DNA of 64,000 nucleotides from Nevskia sp. (GTDB taxonomy: Bacteria > Pseudomonadota > Gammaproteobacteria > Nevskiales > Nevskiaceae): positions 1 through 64,000 of the forward strand of contig JARLJS010000088.1 of NCBI GenBank assembly GCA_031291075.1, given 5' to 3'. Below the pieces are notes generated by a model. That model was given only the letters and a program-made list of their open reading frames with translations, did not search any database and was not told where the DNA came from. Made by a program: the position numbers and the translations under genes. Shown piece by piece: positions 8,892-20,386 of this stretch; the stretch's first letter is position 1, and each line of letters starts with the position of its first letter.

Positions 8892-9407
8892 ATGAGCGAA
8901 GCCGCCATCAAACTCGCCGACCTGCCCGCCGCCAGGCCGTTCATGCTGCATCCGGACGACCGCGCCGCGATCGAGCACGAGACGCACCACTACGAAGACC
9001 CGCGCGCCGCCAGCATCGAGGCGCTGAAGATCGTGCAGCATCGCCACGGCTGGGTGCCCGACGGCGCCCTCGCCGCAATCGGCGAGGTGCTCGGCATCCC
9101 GGCCTCCGACGTGGAGGGCGTGGCCACCTTCTACAACCTGATCTTCCGCCGCCCGGTGGGCCGACACGTGATCAAGGTGTGCGACAGCGTGTCCTGCTTC
9201 CTCACCGGCTACGACGAGGTCAAGCAGGCGTTCCAGGCCAGGCTGGGCATCGGCCTGGGCCACACCACCCCGGACAACCGCTTCACCCTGCTGCCGATCT
9301 GCTGCCTCGGCGCCTGCGACAAGGGCCCGGTGCTGATGATCGACGAGGACACGCACGTCAACGTGCAGCCCGACCACATCAACGAGCTGTTGGAGCAATA
9401 CAAGTGA
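8892..9407 (+). CDS. nuoE: NADH-quinone oxidoreductase subunit E
   Basis: 171 residues with a thioredoxin-like C-terminal domain that binds the [2Fe-2S] cluster N1a. The four ligands Cys97, Cys102, Cys138 and Cys142 (in CDSVSC and CCLGAC) keep the spacing of 5, 36 and 4 known for the family. It partners with NuoF and NuoG in the NADH-oxidising module. Seven bases separate it from nuoCD. In most genomes nuoF follows directly; here a DUF559 gene bracketed by inverted repeats intervenes. Confidence 0.97.
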   Translation: MSEAAIKLADLPAARPFMLHPDDRAAIEHETHHYEDPRAASIEALKIVQHRHGWVPDGALAAIGEVLGIPASDVEGVATFYNLIFRRPVGRHVIKVCDSVSCFLTGYDEVKQAFQARLGIGLGHTTPDNRFTLLPICCLGACDKGPVLMIDEDTHVNVQPDHINELLEQYK

Positions 9408-9436
9408 GCTCCGCCCTGGCATCCCGCGCTCTTGAT

Positions 9437-9470
9437 CCCCTCTCCCTCTGGGAGAGGGCTAGGGTGAGGG
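9437..9470. repeat. Left inverted repeat of the DUF559 unit
   Basis: Contains CCTCTCCCTCTGGGAGAGG, itself a palindrome, followed by ctagggtgagggc. The same 19-base core followed by gggtgagggc occurs in inverted orientation at 9826-9870, on the far side of the DUF559 gene. The two copies therefore act as terminal inverted repeats of a roughly 430-base unit. Confidence 0.8.
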
Positions 9471-9484
9471 CCGCCGGAGCGACC

Positions 9485-9898
9485 ATGCCCGACAACTACC
9501 GCAAACCTTTGACCAGAATTCTTCGGCAGCGAATGACCGATGCCGAGGCGAGGATGTGGTTTTTGCTACGCGGTCGCCGTCTAATGGGGGCGAAGTTCCG
9601 CCGTCAATATCCGATCGGCTCGTATACCGTCGACTTCTTCTGTCATGAATATGGCTTGGTCATCGAAATCGACGGCGGACAGCATCTCGAAAACCACAAG
9701 GACGGGATACGTACCCGCTTTCTCGAAGAACAGGGGTATATGGTTCTCCGTTTCTGGAATGACGAGGTATTAAAGAATCAAGATGGCGTGCTCGATAGAA
9801 TTCGGGAAGTCCTACTAACCCGCGCGCCCTCACCCGCCGCTTCGCGGCGGCCTCTCCCAGAGGGAGAGGCGAACAAGAACGAAGGATCCGGGACATGA
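9485..9898 (+). CDS. DUF559 endonuclease-like protein
   Basis: 137 residues of the DUF559/very-short-patch-repair-like superfamily with a PD-(D/E)XK-type core: [11 protein letters not shown], then VIEIDGGQH, then [10 protein letters not shown]. An N-terminal basic segment ([18 protein letters not shown]) is typical. The last 20 or so residues (after [14 protein letters not shown]) are encoded by the right inverted repeat and are probably not functional. Codon use is visibly less GC-rich than the nuo genes around it. It is inserted between nuoE and nuoF, and its stop codon overlaps the nuoF start. Cellular function is unknown; restriction-like, repair-like or mobility-related nuclease roles are all possible. 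Confidence 0.85.
   Translation: MPDNYRKPLTRILRQRMTDAEARMWFLLRGRRLMGAKFRRQYPIGSYTVDFFCHEYGLVIEIDGGQHLENHKDGIRTRFLEEQGYMVLRFWNDEVLKNQDGVLDRIREVLLTRAPSPAASRRPLPEGEANKNEGSGT
9826..9870. repeat. Right inverted repeat of the DUF559 unit
   Basis: Inverted copy of the repeat at 9437-9470: gccctcaccc, then a ccgccgc-ttc-gcggcgg hairpin insert absent from the left copy, then CCTCTCCCAGAGGGAGAGG. It codes for the C-terminal tail of the DUF559 protein and lies just 25 bases before the nuoF start. Confidence 0.8.
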
Positions 9899-11187
9899 TG
9901 TCGGCCGATACCCACCCGCTGACCTATCGCGTCAACCTGGCGCAGCCGCTGGACCTCAAGGGCTACGAGGCGCAGGAAGGCTATGCCGCCCTGCGCAAGG
10001 CGCTCAAGGAGATGCAGCCGGGCGACGTCACCAAGGTGGTGAAGGACGCCAACCTGCGCGGCCGCGGCGGCGCAGGCTTCCCCACCGGCGTGAAGTGGGG
10101 CTTGGTGCCGATGGGCGCGGATGCGCCCAAGCAGAAATACCTGGTGTGCAACGCCGACGAGATGGAGCCGGGCACCTTCAAGGACCGGTTGCTGATGGAG
10201 GGCGCGCCGCACCAGATGGTGGAGGCGATGATCGTCGCCGCCTGGGCGCTGCAGGCCAGCCGCGGCTACATCTTCCTGCGCGGCGAGTACGTGGTGGCGG
10301 CGGAGCGGCTCAACCGCGCCATCGCCGAGGCCAAGGCCGCCGGCTACCTCGGCGCCGACATCCTCGGCACCGGCTGGAGCTACGAGCTGTTCGTGCACAC
10401 CGGCGCCGGCCGCTACATCTGCGGCGAGGAAACCGCGCTGCTCAACTCGCTGGAAGGCCGCCGCGCCAACCCGCGCGCCAAGCCGCCGTTCCCCCAGATC
10501 GCCGGCCTGTGGGGCAAGCCGACGGTGGTGAACAACGTCGAGACCCTCTGCAACGTGCCGCACATCGTGCTGCGCGGCGGCACCTGGTTCCAGGGCCTGT
10601 CGCAGGGCAAGAGCAAGGACGCCGGCACCAAGCTGTACGGGGTGTCCGGCCGCGCCAGGCGCACCGGCTGCTGGGAGCTGCCGTTCGGCACCAGCGCCCG
10701 CGAGCTGCTGGAGGTGCACGCCGGCGGCATGAAGGACGGCCTCAAGCTCAAGTGCTGGCTGCCGGGCGGCGCCTCCACCGACTTCCTGATGCCGGAACAC
10801 CTGGACCTGGCGATGGACTTCGACACCATCGCCAAGGCCGGCAGCCGTATGGGCACCGGCCTGATCACGGTGGTGGACGATAAGCAGAACATCGTCTCGG
10901 TGGTGCGCAACCTCGAGGAATTCTTCGCCCGCGAGTCCTGCGGCTGGTGCACCCCCTGCCGCGACGGGCTGCCCTGGACCGAGAAGGTGCTGGCCGCGCT
11001 GGAGCAAGGCCAGGGCCGCCCCGGCGACCTGGAGGTGCTGGAGCAGCTCACCCGCTTCCTCGGCCCGGGCAAGACCTTCTGCGCCCACGCACCCGGCGCG
11101 ATGGAGCCGCTGCAGTCGGCGCTCAAGTATTTCCGCGCCGAGTTCGAGGCCTGCATCGCCAAGCCGGACGCCAGGGTGGCTGCGTGA
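9895..11187 (+). CDS. nuoF: NADH-quinone oxidoreductase subunit F
   Basis: 430 residues, the NADH-binding subunit with FMN and cluster N3. The glycine-rich nucleotide motif [13 protein letters not shown] is near residue 60, the FMN-site [14 protein letters not shown] follows, and cluster N3 ligands appear in [12 protein letters not shown] at about 348-358, with a further Cys in [10 protein letters not shown]. The start is one of two adjacent ATG codons at 9895/9898 and overlaps the end of the DUF559 gene. Ribosome access may therefore depend on that inserted gene or on its hairpin. Confidence 0.97.
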   Translation: MMSADTHPLTYRVNLAQPLDLKGYEAQEGYAALRKALKEMQPGDVTKVVKDANLRGRGGAGFPTGVKWGLVPMGADAPKQKYLVCNADEMEPGTFKDRLLMEGAPHQMVEAMIVAAWALQASRGYIFLRGEYVVAAERLNRAIAEAKAAGYLGADILGTGWSYELFVHTGAGRYICGEETALLNSLEGRRANPRAKPPFPQIAGLWGKPTVVNNVETLCNVPHIVLRGGTWFQGLSQGKSKDAGTKLYGVSGRARRTGCWELPFGTSARELLEVHAGGMKDGLKLKCWLPGGASTDFLMPEHLDLAMDFDTIAKAGSRMGTGLITVVDDKQNIVSVVRNLEEFFARESCGWCTPCRDGLPWTEKVLAALEQGQGRPGDLEVLEQLTRFLGPGKTFCAHAPGAMEPLQSALKYFRAEFEACIAKPDARVAA

Positions 11188-11258
11188 ACAGACCCTCCGC
11201 GAGTGCCTGCACCGTGCGTTCGGCACGCAAGCAGCGCGAATTGCCTTCGGATGACAAG

Positions 11259-11639
11259 ATGGGACACGCCTACGCCAAGATCACGCTGCGCAACCCGCGC
11301 AAGCCCGATTTAAAACCGGTACACGTCACGGCGCTGGCGGATACCGGAGCATTTCTGCTTTGTATTCCCCAGCACATTGCCCTGCAACTTGAATTGGATA
11401 CTGCCGATCATCGGGAGGTCACGCTTGCCGACGGCCGCACGGAAAAGTTTCCGTATGTGGGCCCGATCGAGCTGAGCTTCGAAAAGCGGCGTTGCTTTGT
11501 CGGAGCAATGGTGATGGGCGACGAGACCTTGTTGGGCGCTGTGCCGATGGAGGACATGGACTTAGTCGTCGCGCCCCTGCGGGGCACTGTTGCCGTGAAT
11601 CCGGACAGCCCCAACCTCGCGCACCTAAAGGCGAAGTGA
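11259..11639 (+). CDS. Clan AA (retropepsin-like) aspartic protease family protein
   Basis: 126 residues beginning [18 protein letters not shown], with the retropepsin-like active-site motif [13 protein letters not shown] (Asp-Thr-Gly) near residue 32 and a second conserved block [14 protein letters not shown] near the C-terminus. The family (clan AA aspartic protease) is mostly uncharacterised; one-domain members would act as dimers. It lies between nuoF and nuoG, which are normally adjacent. A GTG at 11184 that overlaps the nuoF stop is an in-frame alternative start and would add 25 residues. Base use is less GC-rich than neighbours, suggesting acquisition. A role in complex I maturation is conceivable but unsupported. 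Confidence 0.8.
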   Translation: MGHAYAKITLRNPRKPDLKPVHVTALADTGAFLLCIPQHIALQLELDTADHREVTLADGRTEKFPYVGPIELSFEKRRCFVGAMVMGDETLLGAVPMEDMDLVVAPLRGTVAVNPDSPNLAHLKAK

Positions 11640-11646
11640 ACCACCT

Positions 11647-14388
11647 ATGGCGACGATTCACGTAGACGGCAAGCAGTACGAGGTCGACGGCAGCGACAAC
11701 CTGCTGCACGCCTGCCTGTCCCTGGGGCTGGACATCCCCTACTTCTGCTGGCACCCGGCGCTGGGCAGCGTGGGCGCCTGCCGCCAGTGCGCGGTGAAGC
11801 AGTACCGCGACGCCAACGACAAGCAGGGCCGCCTGGTGATGTCGTGCATGACGCCCTCGGCCGACGGCACCTACATCTCCATCTCCGACGAGGAAGCCAA
11901 GAGCTTCCGCGCCAGCGTGGTGGAGTGGCTGATGACCAACCACCCGCACGACTGCCCGGTGTGCGAGGAAGGCGGCCACTGCCACCTGCAGGACATGACG
12001 GTGATGACCGGCCACGCCGCGCGGCGCTACCGCTTCACCAAGCGCACCCACCAGAACCAGTACCTGGGGCCGTTCATCAACCACGAGATGAATCGCTGCA
12101 TCGCCTGCTACCGCTGCGTGCGCTATTACAAGGACTACGCCGGCGGCACCGACCTGGGCGTGTACGGCACCGCCGCCAACGTGTATTTCGGCCGCGACAC
12201 CGACGGCGTGCTGGAGAGCGAGTTCTCCGGCAACCTGGTCGAGGTCTGCCCCACCGGCGTGTTCACCGACAAGACCCACGGCGAGCGCTACAACCGCAAG
12301 TGGGACATGCAGTTCGCACCCTCCGTCTGCCAGGGCTGCTCGCTCGGCTGCAACACGTCGCCGGGCGAACGCTACGGCGAGCTGCGCCGCATCGAGAACC
12401 GCTACAACGGCGTGGTGAACCATTACTTCCTGTGCGACCGCGGCCGCTTCGGCTACGGCTTCGTCAACCGCAAGGACCGTCCGCGCCGGCCGCTGGTCAG
12501 GCGCGACGGCAGCCAGGTGGTGGTGGACGCCAACGAGGCGGTGGTGCACGCCGCCAACCTGCTCAAGTCGGCCAGGCGGGTGATCGGCATCGGCTCACCG
12601 CGCGCCAGCCTGGAGGCGAACTACGCCCTGCGCAAGCTGGTCGGCGCCGACAACTTCTTCGACGGCCACGCCGCCGCCGAGGGCGCGCTGGTACGCAAGG
12701 CGGCCCAGATCCTGCAGCAGGGGCATGTGCGCATCCCCAGCCTGCGCGTGATCGAGCAGGCCGACGCCGCCTTCGTGCTCGGCGAGGACGTCAGCAACAC
12801 CGCGCCGCGCACCGCGCTGGCGCTGCGCCAGACAGCCCGCGGCCGCCATGCCACGCTGGCCGCGCAGAAGCACATCGCGGACTGGCAGGCCGCCGCCCTG
12901 GCCGACATCGGCCAGCGCGCCCGTAATCCGGTTTTCATCGCCAGCGTCGCGCCCACGCGCATCGACGACATCGCCAGCTGCACCCTGCACGCCGCGCCGG
13001 AAGACCTGGCCCGGCTCGGCTTCGCGGTGGCGAACGCGATCGACCCCGCCGCCCCGGCGGTGGCCGGGCTCGACCCGGACAGCGCGGCACTGGCGCGCAC
13101 CATCGCCGACAGCCTGCTGGCCGCGGAACGGCCACTGGTCGTATCGGGCACCGGTGCCGGCCTGGACGCGGTGATCGAAGCCGCCACCAACGTGACCCGC
13201 GCGTTGCAGGCCAAGGGCAAGCACGTCGAGCTGAGCCTGGTGGTGCCGGAAGCCAACAGCCTGGGGCTGGCGCTGATGCAGCCGGCCGGGATCGAACAGG
13301 CCCTGGACCTGCTGCAGCGCGGCGAGGCCGACGCCGTGGTGGTTCTGGAAAACGACCTGTACCGCCGCGCTCCGCGCGCCCGGGTCGACGCCGCCCTGAA
13401 GAACGCCAAGCTGGTGGTCGCCGACCACCAGCTCACCGCCATGGCGGAAGGCGCCGGGGTGCTGCTGTCCGCCGCCAGCTTCGCCGAAGGCGACGGCACC
13501 ATGGTCAACAATGAAGGCCGCGCCCAGCGCTACTTCCAGGTGTACGACCCGGCCTACTACGATGCCACCGTGCAGGTGCGCGAGGCCTGGTACTGGCTGC
13601 GCGACCTGCGCGCCCAGGTCCACGGCGTGGCGGTCGACTGGCAGCATTTCGACGATGTCAATGCCGCCTGCGCGCAGGAACTGCCGCAGCTCGCCGGCAT
13701 GGTCAAGGCGGCGCCGAACGCGCAGTTCCGCATGCGCGGCCTCAAGGTTGCGCGCGAGCCGCACCGCTACAGCGGCCGCACCGCGATGCGCGCCAACATC
13801 TCGGTGCACGAGCCGCGTGCCTCGCAGGATCCCGACACGGCGCTGGCGTTCTCCATGGAAGGCCATCACGGCATCGAAGCCGGCCAGCTGCCCTCCTCGC
13901 TCATCCCCTTCGCCTGGTCGCCGGGCTGGAACTCGCCGCAATCCTGGAACAAGTTCCAGGACGAGGTGGGCGGCCACCTGCGCGGCGGCGACCCCGGCGT
14001 CCGCCTGTTCGACCCGCTGCACAATCCGCCGGCGGCCAGCTATTTCGATCGCATTCCGCCAGCCTTCGTCGCCACCGCCGGCCAGTGGCGCGGCGTGGCA
14101 CTGCATCACATTTTCGGCGGCGAGGAGCTGTCGGCGCGCGCGGCGCCCATCGCCGAGCGCGCGCCCAAGCCGTATGTCGCGCTCAACCCGCAGGACGCGG
14201 CCGATCTCGGCGCGGGCGCCGACGAGCCGCTGGACGTGTGGGTGGAGGACGCCGCGCTGCGCCTGCCGCTGCGCCTGCTGCCGCAGCTGCCGCGCGGCGC
14301 GGCCGGCCTGCCGGTGGGGCTGGAGGCCATGGCCTACGCCGAGTCCGGCATGACGGTGCGCCTGTCACGAGTGAGGAGCAGCACGTGA
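11647..14388 (+). CDS. nuoG: NADH-quinone oxidoreductase subunit G
   Basis: 913 residues, the largest complex I subunit. N-terminal [2Fe-2S] N1b ligands are in [17 protein letters not shown], followed by the His-Cys N5 segment ([16 protein letters not shown]) and N4 ligands ([21 protein letters not shown]). A further CQGCSLGC followed 27 residues later by Cys matches the C-x2-C-x3-C-x27-C pattern for cluster N7, which only some bacteria (E. coli among them) keep. The rest is a molybdopterin-oxidoreductase-like fold. The stop overlaps the nuoH start by one base. Confidence 0.96.
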   Translation: MATIHVDGKQYEVDGSDNLLHACLSLGLDIPYFCWHPALGSVGACRQCAVKQYRDANDKQGRLVMSCMTPSADGTYISISDEEAKSFRASVVEWLMTNHPHDCPVCEEGGHCHLQDMTVMTGHAARRYRFTKRTHQNQYLGPFINHEMNRCIACYRCVRYYKDYAGGTDLGVYGTAANVYFGRDTDGVLESEFSGNLVEVCPTGVFTDKTHGERYNRKWDMQFAPSVCQGCSLGCNTSPGERYGELRRIENRYNGVVNHYFLCDRGRFGYGFVNRKDRPRRPLVRRDGSQVVVDANEAVVHAANLLKSARRVIGIGSPRASLEANYALRKLVGADNFFDGHAAAEGALVRKAAQILQQGHVRIPSLRVIEQADAAFVLGEDVSNTAPRTALALRQTARGRHATLAAQKHIADWQAAALADIGQRARNPVFIASVAPTRIDDIASCTLHAAPEDLARLGFAVANAIDPAAPAVAGLDPDSAALARTIADSLLAAERPLVVSGTGAGLDAVIEAATNVTRALQAKGKHVELSLVVPEANSLGLALMQPAGIEQALDLLQRGEADAVVVLENDLYRRAPRARVDAALKNAKLVVADHQLTAMAEGAGVLLSAASFAEGDGTMVNNEGRAQRYFQVYDPAYYDATVQVREAWYWLRDLRAQVHGVAVDWQHFDDVNAACAQELPQLAGMVKAAPNAQFRMRGLKVAREPHRYSGRTAMRANISVHEPRASQDPDTALAFSMEGHHGIEAGQLPSSLIPFAWSPGWNSPQSWNKFQDEVGGHLRGGDPGVRLFDPLHNPPAASYFDRIPPAFVATAGQWRGVALHHIFGGEELSARAAPIAERAPKPYVALNPQDAADLGAGADEPLDVWVEDAALRLPLRLLPQLPRGAAGLPVGLEAMAYAESGMTVRLSRVRSST

Positions 14389-15389
14389 TGAGCTGGCTAT
14401 CCCCCCAAGTGATCGACGTCATCGTCGCCTGCCTCAAGGCGCTGGTGCTGCTGTTCGGCTCGGTCATCGTCGCCGCCTTGGTGATCTGGGTGGAGCGGCG
14501 CCTGCTCGGCGTGTGGCAGGTCCGCTACGGCCCGAACCGCGTCGGCCCCCTGGGGCTGGGGCAGGTGGTGGCGGACATGGTCAAGATCTTCTTCAAGGAA
14601 GACTGGATTCCGCCGTTCGTCGACAAGCCGGCGTTCCTGATCGCGCCGATGGTGGCGATGACCACCATGATGATGGCCTTCGTGCTGGTGCCGGTGGCGC
14701 CGGGCTGGGCGGTGGCCGGCGATCTCAACGTGGGCGTGCTGCTGTTCTTCGCCCTGGCCGGCCTGGCGGTGTACGCGGTGATGCTGGGCGGCTGGTCCAG
14801 CAACAGCAAGTACGCCCTGCTCGGCGGCCTGCGCTCGGCGGCGCAGATGCTCAGCTACGAGGTGTTCATGGGGGTGGCGCTGATGGGCGTGGTGATGGAG
14901 ACCGGCTCGTTCGCGGTCAACGACATCGTGGCCTACCAGGGCGCCCATCACTGGTTCATCCTCACCCAGTTTTTCGGCTTCTGCACCTTCTCGCTTGCCG
15001 CCGTGGCCACCACCCACCGCCACCCGTTCGACCTGCCGGAAGCGGAGCAGGAACTGGCCGCCGGCTACCACACCGAATATTCCGGCATGAAGTTCGGCAT
15101 GTTCTTCGTGGCGGAGTACGTCGGCGTGGTGGTCGTCTCCGGCCTACTGACCACGCTGTATTTCGGCGGCTGGCACGGCCCGCTGGCGGAACGCTGGCCA
15201 CTGCTGGGGTTCGTTTGGTTCTTCATCAAGACCTTTTTCTTCATCATGCTGTTCATCCTGCTGCGCGGCGCGCTGCCGCGGCCCCGCTACGACCAGGTGA
15301 TGGCGGGCGGCTGGAAGTTCTGCCTGCCCCTGGCACTGGTCAACATGCTGGTCACCGGCGCCGTGATCCTGGCGCGGCAGGGAGGTTGA
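14388..15389 (+). CDS. nuoH: NADH-quinone oxidoreductase subunit H
   Basis: 333 residues, the membrane subunit that closes the quinone chamber against NuoB/D. The hallmark [20 protein letters not shown] segment, the [13 protein letters not shown] loop, and the acidic [20 protein letters not shown] motif are all readable, with about eight hydrophobic helices. I chose the ATG at 14388, which overlaps the nuoG stop (TGATG); the frame is open far upstream inside nuoG but that is not family sequence. Confidence 0.97.
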   Translation: MSWLSPQVIDVIVACLKALVLLFGSVIVAALVIWVERRLLGVWQVRYGPNRVGPLGLGQVVADMVKIFFKEDWIPPFVDKPAFLIAPMVAMTTMMMAFVLVPVAPGWAVAGDLNVGVLLFFALAGLAVYAVMLGGWSSNSKYALLGGLRSAAQMLSYEVFMGVALMGVVMETGSFAVNDIVAYQGAHHWFILTQFFGFCTFSLAAVATTHRHPFDLPEAEQELAAGYHTEYSGMKFGMFFVAEYVGVVVVSGLLTTLYFGGWHGPLAERWPLLGFVWFFIKTFFFIMLFILLRGALPRPRYDQVMAGGWKFCLPLALVNMLVTGAVILARQGG

Positions 15390-15393
15390 TACC

Positions 15394-15951
<558 letters not shown>

Positions 15952-15982
15952 GTGCAGACCGGAAATGATCGAAATGCAAGAA

Positions 15983-16064
15983 CAGTCCGCAAATGAACGC
16001 CAATGCACGCAAATAGACTGCTCGGACAGATTTTTATTTGCGTTTGTTTGCGTTCATTTGCGGA
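15983..16064. repeat. Long hairpin repeat, copy 1 (nuoI-nuoJ spacer)
   Basis: Left arm gtccgcaaatgaacgccaat... (15984-16014) pairs with right arm ...gcgttcatttgcggat (16035-16064) over about 30 bases with few mismatches, around a 20-base loop. Each arm is itself made of an 8-10 base motif acgcaaat repeated. A second copy of the same element is at 27270-27350. AT-rich compared with the surrounding genome. It splits the nuo operon between I and J and could reduce or modulate downstream expression. Confidence 0.85.
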
Positions 16065-16101
16065 TTGTCGTGCCCGGTTTGCGCAATAGGCTCTAGGGAC
16101 T

Positions 16102-16590
16102 ATGGAAATCGCGTTCTACCTCGCAGGCGCCATCGCGGTCATCGCCACCGTGCTGGCTGTGACCAACACCAACCCCGTGCACGCCCTGCTCTACCTGATC
16201 GCCTCGCTGCTGGCGGTGGCGATGGTGTTCTTTGCCATCGGCGCGCCGTTCGCGGGCATCCTGGAGATCATCGTCTACGCCGGCGCCATCATGGTGCTGT
16301 TCGTGTTCGTGGTGATGATGCTGAACCTGGGACGTGCCGCCATCGAGCAGGAGAAACGCTGGCTCAGGCCGGGCGTGTGGATCGGTCCGACGGTGCTGTG
16401 GGCCGCCCTGCTGATCGAGCTGATGCATGTGCTGTGGCCACTGGGGTTCAACCAGCCGGTCGGCCAGGCGGTCGGCGCGCGGGTGGTCGGCATCGCGCTG
16501 TTCGGGCCTTACCTGCTGGCGGTGGAACTGGCGTCGATGCTGCTGCTGGCGGCGCTGGTTGCGGCCTTCCACATGGGCCGGCACGATTGA
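16102..16590 (+). CDS. nuoJ: NADH-quinone oxidoreductase subunit J
   Basis: 162 residues, a five-helix membrane subunit of complex I. Conserved features: [21 protein letters not shown], the [26 protein letters not shown] helix region (third-helix pi-bulge region in known structures), and a C-terminal helix [23 protein letters not shown]. The start ATG at 16102 follows the hairpin repeat. About 70 bases separate it from nuoK. Confidence 0.96.
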   Translation: MEIAFYLAGAIAVIATVLAVTNTNPVHALLYLIASLLAVAMVFFAIGAPFAGILEIIVYAGAIMVLFVFVVMMLNLGRAAIEQEKRWLRPGVWIGPTVLWAALLIELMHVLWPLGFNQPVGQAVGARVVGIALFGPYLLAVELASMLLLAALVAAFHMGRHD

Positions 16591-16663
16591 TCGAAGCTGC
16601 GATAACAACCAAGCCGGGTACGGCCTGCGACGGCACATTTTAGGGAATGAACGAACTGGAACC

Positions 16664-16981
16664 ATGAACGGAGTGAGCGCCATACCGCTGCAGCACGCGC
16701 TGATCCTGGCCGGGATGCTGTTTTCGCTGGGGCTGCTCGGCATCCTGATCCGCCGCAACATCCTGTTCGTGCTGATGTCGATCGAGGTCATGATGAACAG
16801 CGCGGCGCTGGCCTTCGTCAGCGCCGGCAGCCGCTGGGGAACGGCCGACGGGCAGGTCATGTTCATCCTGATCCTGACCCTGGCGGCGGCCGAGGCCAGC
16901 GTGGGACTGGCGCTGGTGCTGCAGATCTACCGCCGCTTCCAGACGCTGGACACCGACGCCGCGGGCGAAATGAAGGGCTAA
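16664..16981 (+). CDS. nuoK: NADH-quinone oxidoreductase subunit K
   Basis: 105 residues with three transmembrane helices: [40 protein letters not shown] and [20 protein letters not shown]. The two buried glutamates essential for proton transfer in the family are visible in MSIEVMMN and AAAEASVG. The frame extends upstream, but the ATG at 16664 gives the family N-terminus. Confidence 0.96.
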   Translation: MNGVSAIPLQHALILAGMLFSLGLLGILIRRNILFVLMSIEVMMNSAALAFVSAGSRWGTADGQVMFILILTLAAAEASVGLALVLQIYRRFQTLDTDAAGEMKG

Positions 16982-16991
16982 GGCACACTTT

Positions 16992-18842
16992 ATGGATCTT
17001 CTGTTTCTGGTGTTCCTGTTCCCCCTGCTGGGCTTCCTGGTGCTGGCCTTCGGCCGGGCCCGCATCCCGGAGAACGCGGCGGCGGTGATCGGGGTCGGCT
17101 CGGTGGGCCTGTCGGCGCTGGTGACGGCGATCGTCGGAACCCAGTTCCTGCTCCACCCGCCCGCCGGCGGCGCCTACACCCAGGACCTGTGGACCTGGAT
17201 GCGGGCCGGGGAGTTCGCGCCGCACTTCGCGCTGCGGCTGGACGGCCTGTCGCTGACCATGATGGGCGTGATCACCGGGGTGGGCTTCATGATCCACCTG
17301 TTCGCCTCCTGGTACATGCGCGGCGACGCCGGCTACGAGCGCTTCTTCGCCTACATGAACCTGTTCGTGGCCAGCATGCTGTTCCTGGTGCTGGGCGACA
17401 ACCTGCTGTTCCTGTACTTCGGCTGGGAAGGCGTGGGCCTGTGCAGCTACCTGCTGATCGGCTTCTGGTACCAGGATCCGGCCAACGGCAAGGCCGCGCG
17501 CAAGGCCTTCATCGTCACCCGCGTGGGCGACACCTTCATGGCGATCGGCCTGTTCCTGCTGTTCCACACCCTGGGCACGCTCAACATCCAGGAGGCGCTG
17601 CAGGCCGCGCCGGGCCATTTCCCGCTGGGCGACATCACCGTCACCATCATCGCGCTGCTGCTGCTGGGCGGCGCGGTCGGCAAGTCGGCGCAGCTGCCGC
17701 TGCAGACCTGGCTGCCGGATGCGATGGCCGGCCCCACCCCGGTGTCGGCGCTGATCCACGCCGCCACCATGGTCACCGCCGGCGTGTACCTGATCGCGCG
17801 CACCCATACCCTGTTCGAGCTGGCGCCGTACGCGCAGCACATGGTCGGCGTGGTCGGCGCCATCACGCTGCTGCTGGCCGGCTTCACCGCCCTGGTGCAG
17901 ACCGACATCAAGCGCGTGCTGGCCTACTCCACCATGAGCCAGATCGGCTACATGTTCCTGGCCCTGGGCGCCGGGGCCTGGTCGGCCGCGATCTTCCACC
18001 TGATGACCCACGCCTTCTTCAAGGCCCTGCTGTTCCTCTCCGCCGGCGCGGTGATCCTGGCCTGCCACCACGAGCAGGACATCCGCAAGATGGGCGGGCT
18101 GCGCAAGAAGCTGCCGCTGGTGTTCTGGTGCTTCGTCGTGGGCGGCGGCGCGCTGACGGCGGTTCCGTTCCTGACCGCCGGCTTCTTCAGCAAGGACAAG
18201 ATCCTGTGGCAGGCCTTCGCCGGCGGCCATATGGACCTGTTCCTCGCCGGGCTGGTCGGCGCCTTCCTCACCTCGCTCTACACCTTCCGGATGATCTTCA
18301 CCGTGTTCTTCGGCGAGGTGAAGACCGACGCCCATGCCGGCCACGGCGTGTCCTACTGGCTGCCGCTGACGGTGCTGCTGGTGCTGTCCACCACGGTGGG
18401 CGGCCTGATCCACCCGCCGCTGTCCGGCGTGCTGCCGCCGACCATCATCCCCGAGGGGATGGAGAGCGCCGAACGCCCGGTGGCGCTGCTGTCCGCCGCG
18501 GTGGCCCTGAGCGGCATCGCCGTCGCCGCCTGGCTGTTCTTCGCCAAGCCGGCCCTCGGCCGCTGGCTGCAGACCAACCCGCTGGCGCAGAAGGTCGGGC
18601 GGTTCTGGTTCAGCGCCTTCGGCTTCGACTGGCTGTATGACCGCCTGTTCGTGAAGCCCTTCCTCTGGTTCGTGCGCATCAACGCCAAGGACGTGTTCGA
18701 CGTCATCATCGGCGGCATCCCGCTGCTGCTGCGCTGGCTCAATGGCGTTACGGCGGTCAGCGAGAACGGCCGCCTGCGCTGGTACACCGCCAGCGTCGCT
18801 TTCGGCGCGGTGCTCGTGATCGCAGCGGTGGTCTACCTATGA
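16992..18842 (+). CDS. nuoL: NADH-quinone oxidoreductase subunit L
   Basis: 616 residues, an antiporter-like proton-pumping subunit at the distal end of the membrane arm. Conserved blocks include [17 protein letters not shown], the [19 protein letters not shown] segment, [18 protein letters not shown] and [14 protein letters not shown]. The C-terminal part contains the long lateral helix region followed by a last membrane helix. Its end overlaps the nuoM start by four bases. Confidence 0.97.
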   Translation: MDLLFLVFLFPLLGFLVLAFGRARIPENAAAVIGVGSVGLSALVTAIVGTQFLLHPPAGGAYTQDLWTWMRAGEFAPHFALRLDGLSLTMMGVITGVGFMIHLFASWYMRGDAGYERFFAYMNLFVASMLFLVLGDNLLFLYFGWEGVGLCSYLLIGFWYQDPANGKAARKAFIVTRVGDTFMAIGLFLLFHTLGTLNIQEALQAAPGHFPLGDITVTIIALLLLGGAVGKSAQLPLQTWLPDAMAGPTPVSALIHAATMVTAGVYLIARTHTLFELAPYAQHMVGVVGAITLLLAGFTALVQTDIKRVLAYSTMSQIGYMFLALGAGAWSAAIFHLMTHAFFKALLFLSAGAVILACHHEQDIRKMGGLRKKLPLVFWCFVVGGGALTAVPFLTAGFFSKDKILWQAFAGGHMDLFLAGLVGAFLTSLYTFRMIFTVFFGEVKTDAHAGHGVSYWLPLTVLLVLSTTVGGLIHPPLSGVLPPTIIPEGMESAERPVALLSAAVALSGIAVAAWLFFAKPALGRWLQTNPLAQKVGRFWFSAFGFDWLYDRLFVKPFLWFVRINAKDVFDVIIGGIPLLLRWLNGVTAVSENGRLRWYTASVAFGAVLVIAAVVYL

Positions 18843-20386
18843 TCCTCATCTGGCTGTTCGCACTGCCCTTCATCGGCGGCTTCCTCTGCTGGCAGATCGA
18901 GCGCGCCGGGCGCGGTCTCCCGCGCTGGGCGGCGCTCGGCACCATGGTCGCGGTGCTGCTGATGGCGGTGCACCTGTGGCTCACCGGCGACTACTCGCTG
19001 ACCCTGCTCGGCGAGCGCCACCGCTGGGTGCAGGAGGTGCAGCTGCCGTGGATCCCGCGCTTCGGCATCAGCTTCCACCTGGCGCTGGACGGCCTGTCGC
19101 TGATCCTGGTGGCGCTGACCGCGTTGCTCGGCATCATGGCGGTGGCCTGCTCCTGGCGCGAGGTGCAGCGCCACGTCGGCTTCTTCCACCTCAACCTGCT
19201 GTGGAACCTGGGCGGCGTCATCGGCGTGTTCCTGGCGATGGACCTGTTCCTGTTCTTCTTCTTCTGGGAAATGATGCTGGTGCCGATGTATTTCCTTATC
19301 GCGCTATGGGGCCACAACGCTCCCGGCGGCAAGGGACGCGTCTACGCGGCGACCAAGTTCTTCATCTTCACCCAGGCCAGCGGCCTGCTGATGCTGCTGG
19401 CGATCCTGGGGCTGGTGTTCGTGCACTACCGCGCCACCGGCCAGATCACCTTCGACTATCCGCAGCTCCTCAATACGCCGATGAGCCCGCGGACGGAGTG
19501 GTGGCTGATGCTGGGCTTCTTCGTCGCCTTCGCGGTCAAGCTGCCGGTGGTGCCGATCCATTCCTGGCTGCCGGACGCCCATTCGCAGGCACCCACCGCC
19601 GGCTCGGTGGACCTGGCCGGCATCCTGCTGAAGACCGCCGCCTACGGCCTGCTGCGCTTCGGCCTGCCGCTGTTCCCGCACGCCTCGGTGGAGTTCGCGC
19701 CGGTGGCGATGTGGCTGGGCGTACTCGGCATCATCTACGGCGCCCTGATGGCCTTCGCCCAGAACGACGTCAAGCGGCTGGTGGCCTACACCAGCATCAG
19801 CCACATGGGCTTCGTGCTGGTCGGCATCTACGCCGGCACCGAGGTGGCGCTGCAGGGCGCGGTGGTCAACATGGTGGCGCATGGCATCTCGGCCGGCGCG
19901 CTGTTCATCCTGTGCGGTGAGATCTACGAGCGCCTGCATACCCGCGATCTGCGCGAGATGGGCGGCCTGTGGTCGCGCTTCCCGTTCCTGCCGCCGATCG
20001 CGCTGTTCTTCGCCGCCGCCAGCCTGGGCCTGCCGGGCACGGGCAATTTCGTCGGCGAGTTCCTGATCCTGCTGGGCACTTTCAAGGTCGCCCCGCTGGT
20101 GACGGTGTTCGCCGCCAGCGGCCTCATCCTCGCCGCGGCCTATGCGCTGATCTTCGTGCAGCGCGCTTTCTACGGCCCGGTGCAGGGCCGCGAAAACAAG
20201 ATGCTCGCCGACCTCAACCAGCGCGAACTCGCCACCATGCTCAGCCTGATGGCCATCCTGGCGGCGCTCGGCCTCTACCCGCAGCCGATCCTGGATCTCG
20301 CCGCGGCGCCGATGCACGCGGTGCACACCGTTTACGAGGCGGTCCAGACCGCCGCAACCGGGCTCAACGCCGCGGGGGCCCCATGA
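18839..20386 (+). CDS. nuoM: NADH-quinone oxidoreductase subunit M
   Basis: 515 residues, the second antiporter-like subunit. The catalytic Glu is in FFFFWEMMLVPMYFLI, and the conserved PVVPIHSWLPDAHSQAPTAG and NDVKRLVAYTSISHMGFV segments are intact. It starts with ATG at 18839 overlapping nuoL, and its stop overlaps the nuoN start (ATGA), consistent with translational coupling. Confidence 0.97.
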   Translation: MILIWLFALPFIGGFLCWQIERAGRGLPRWAALGTMVAVLLMAVHLWLTGDYSLTLLGERHRWVQEVQLPWIPRFGISFHLALDGLSLILVALTALLGIMAVACSWREVQRHVGFFHLNLLWNLGGVIGVFLAMDLFLFFFFWEMMLVPMYFLIALWGHNAPGGKGRVYAATKFFIFTQASGLLMLLAILGLVFVHYRATGQITFDYPQLLNTPMSPRTEWWLMLGFFVAFAVKLPVVPIHSWLPDAHSQAPTAGSVDLAGILLKTAAYGLLRFGLPLFPHASVEFAPVAMWLGVLGIIYGALMAFAQNDVKRLVAYTSISHMGFVLVGIYAGTEVALQGAVVNMVAHGISAGALFILCGEIYERLHTRDLREMGGLWSRFPFLPPIALFFAAASLGLPGTGNFVGEFLILLGTFKVAPLVTVFAASGLILAAAYALIFVQRAFYGPVQGRENKMLADLNQRELATMLSLMAILAALGLYPQPILDLAAAPMHAVHTVYEAVQTAATGLNAAGAP

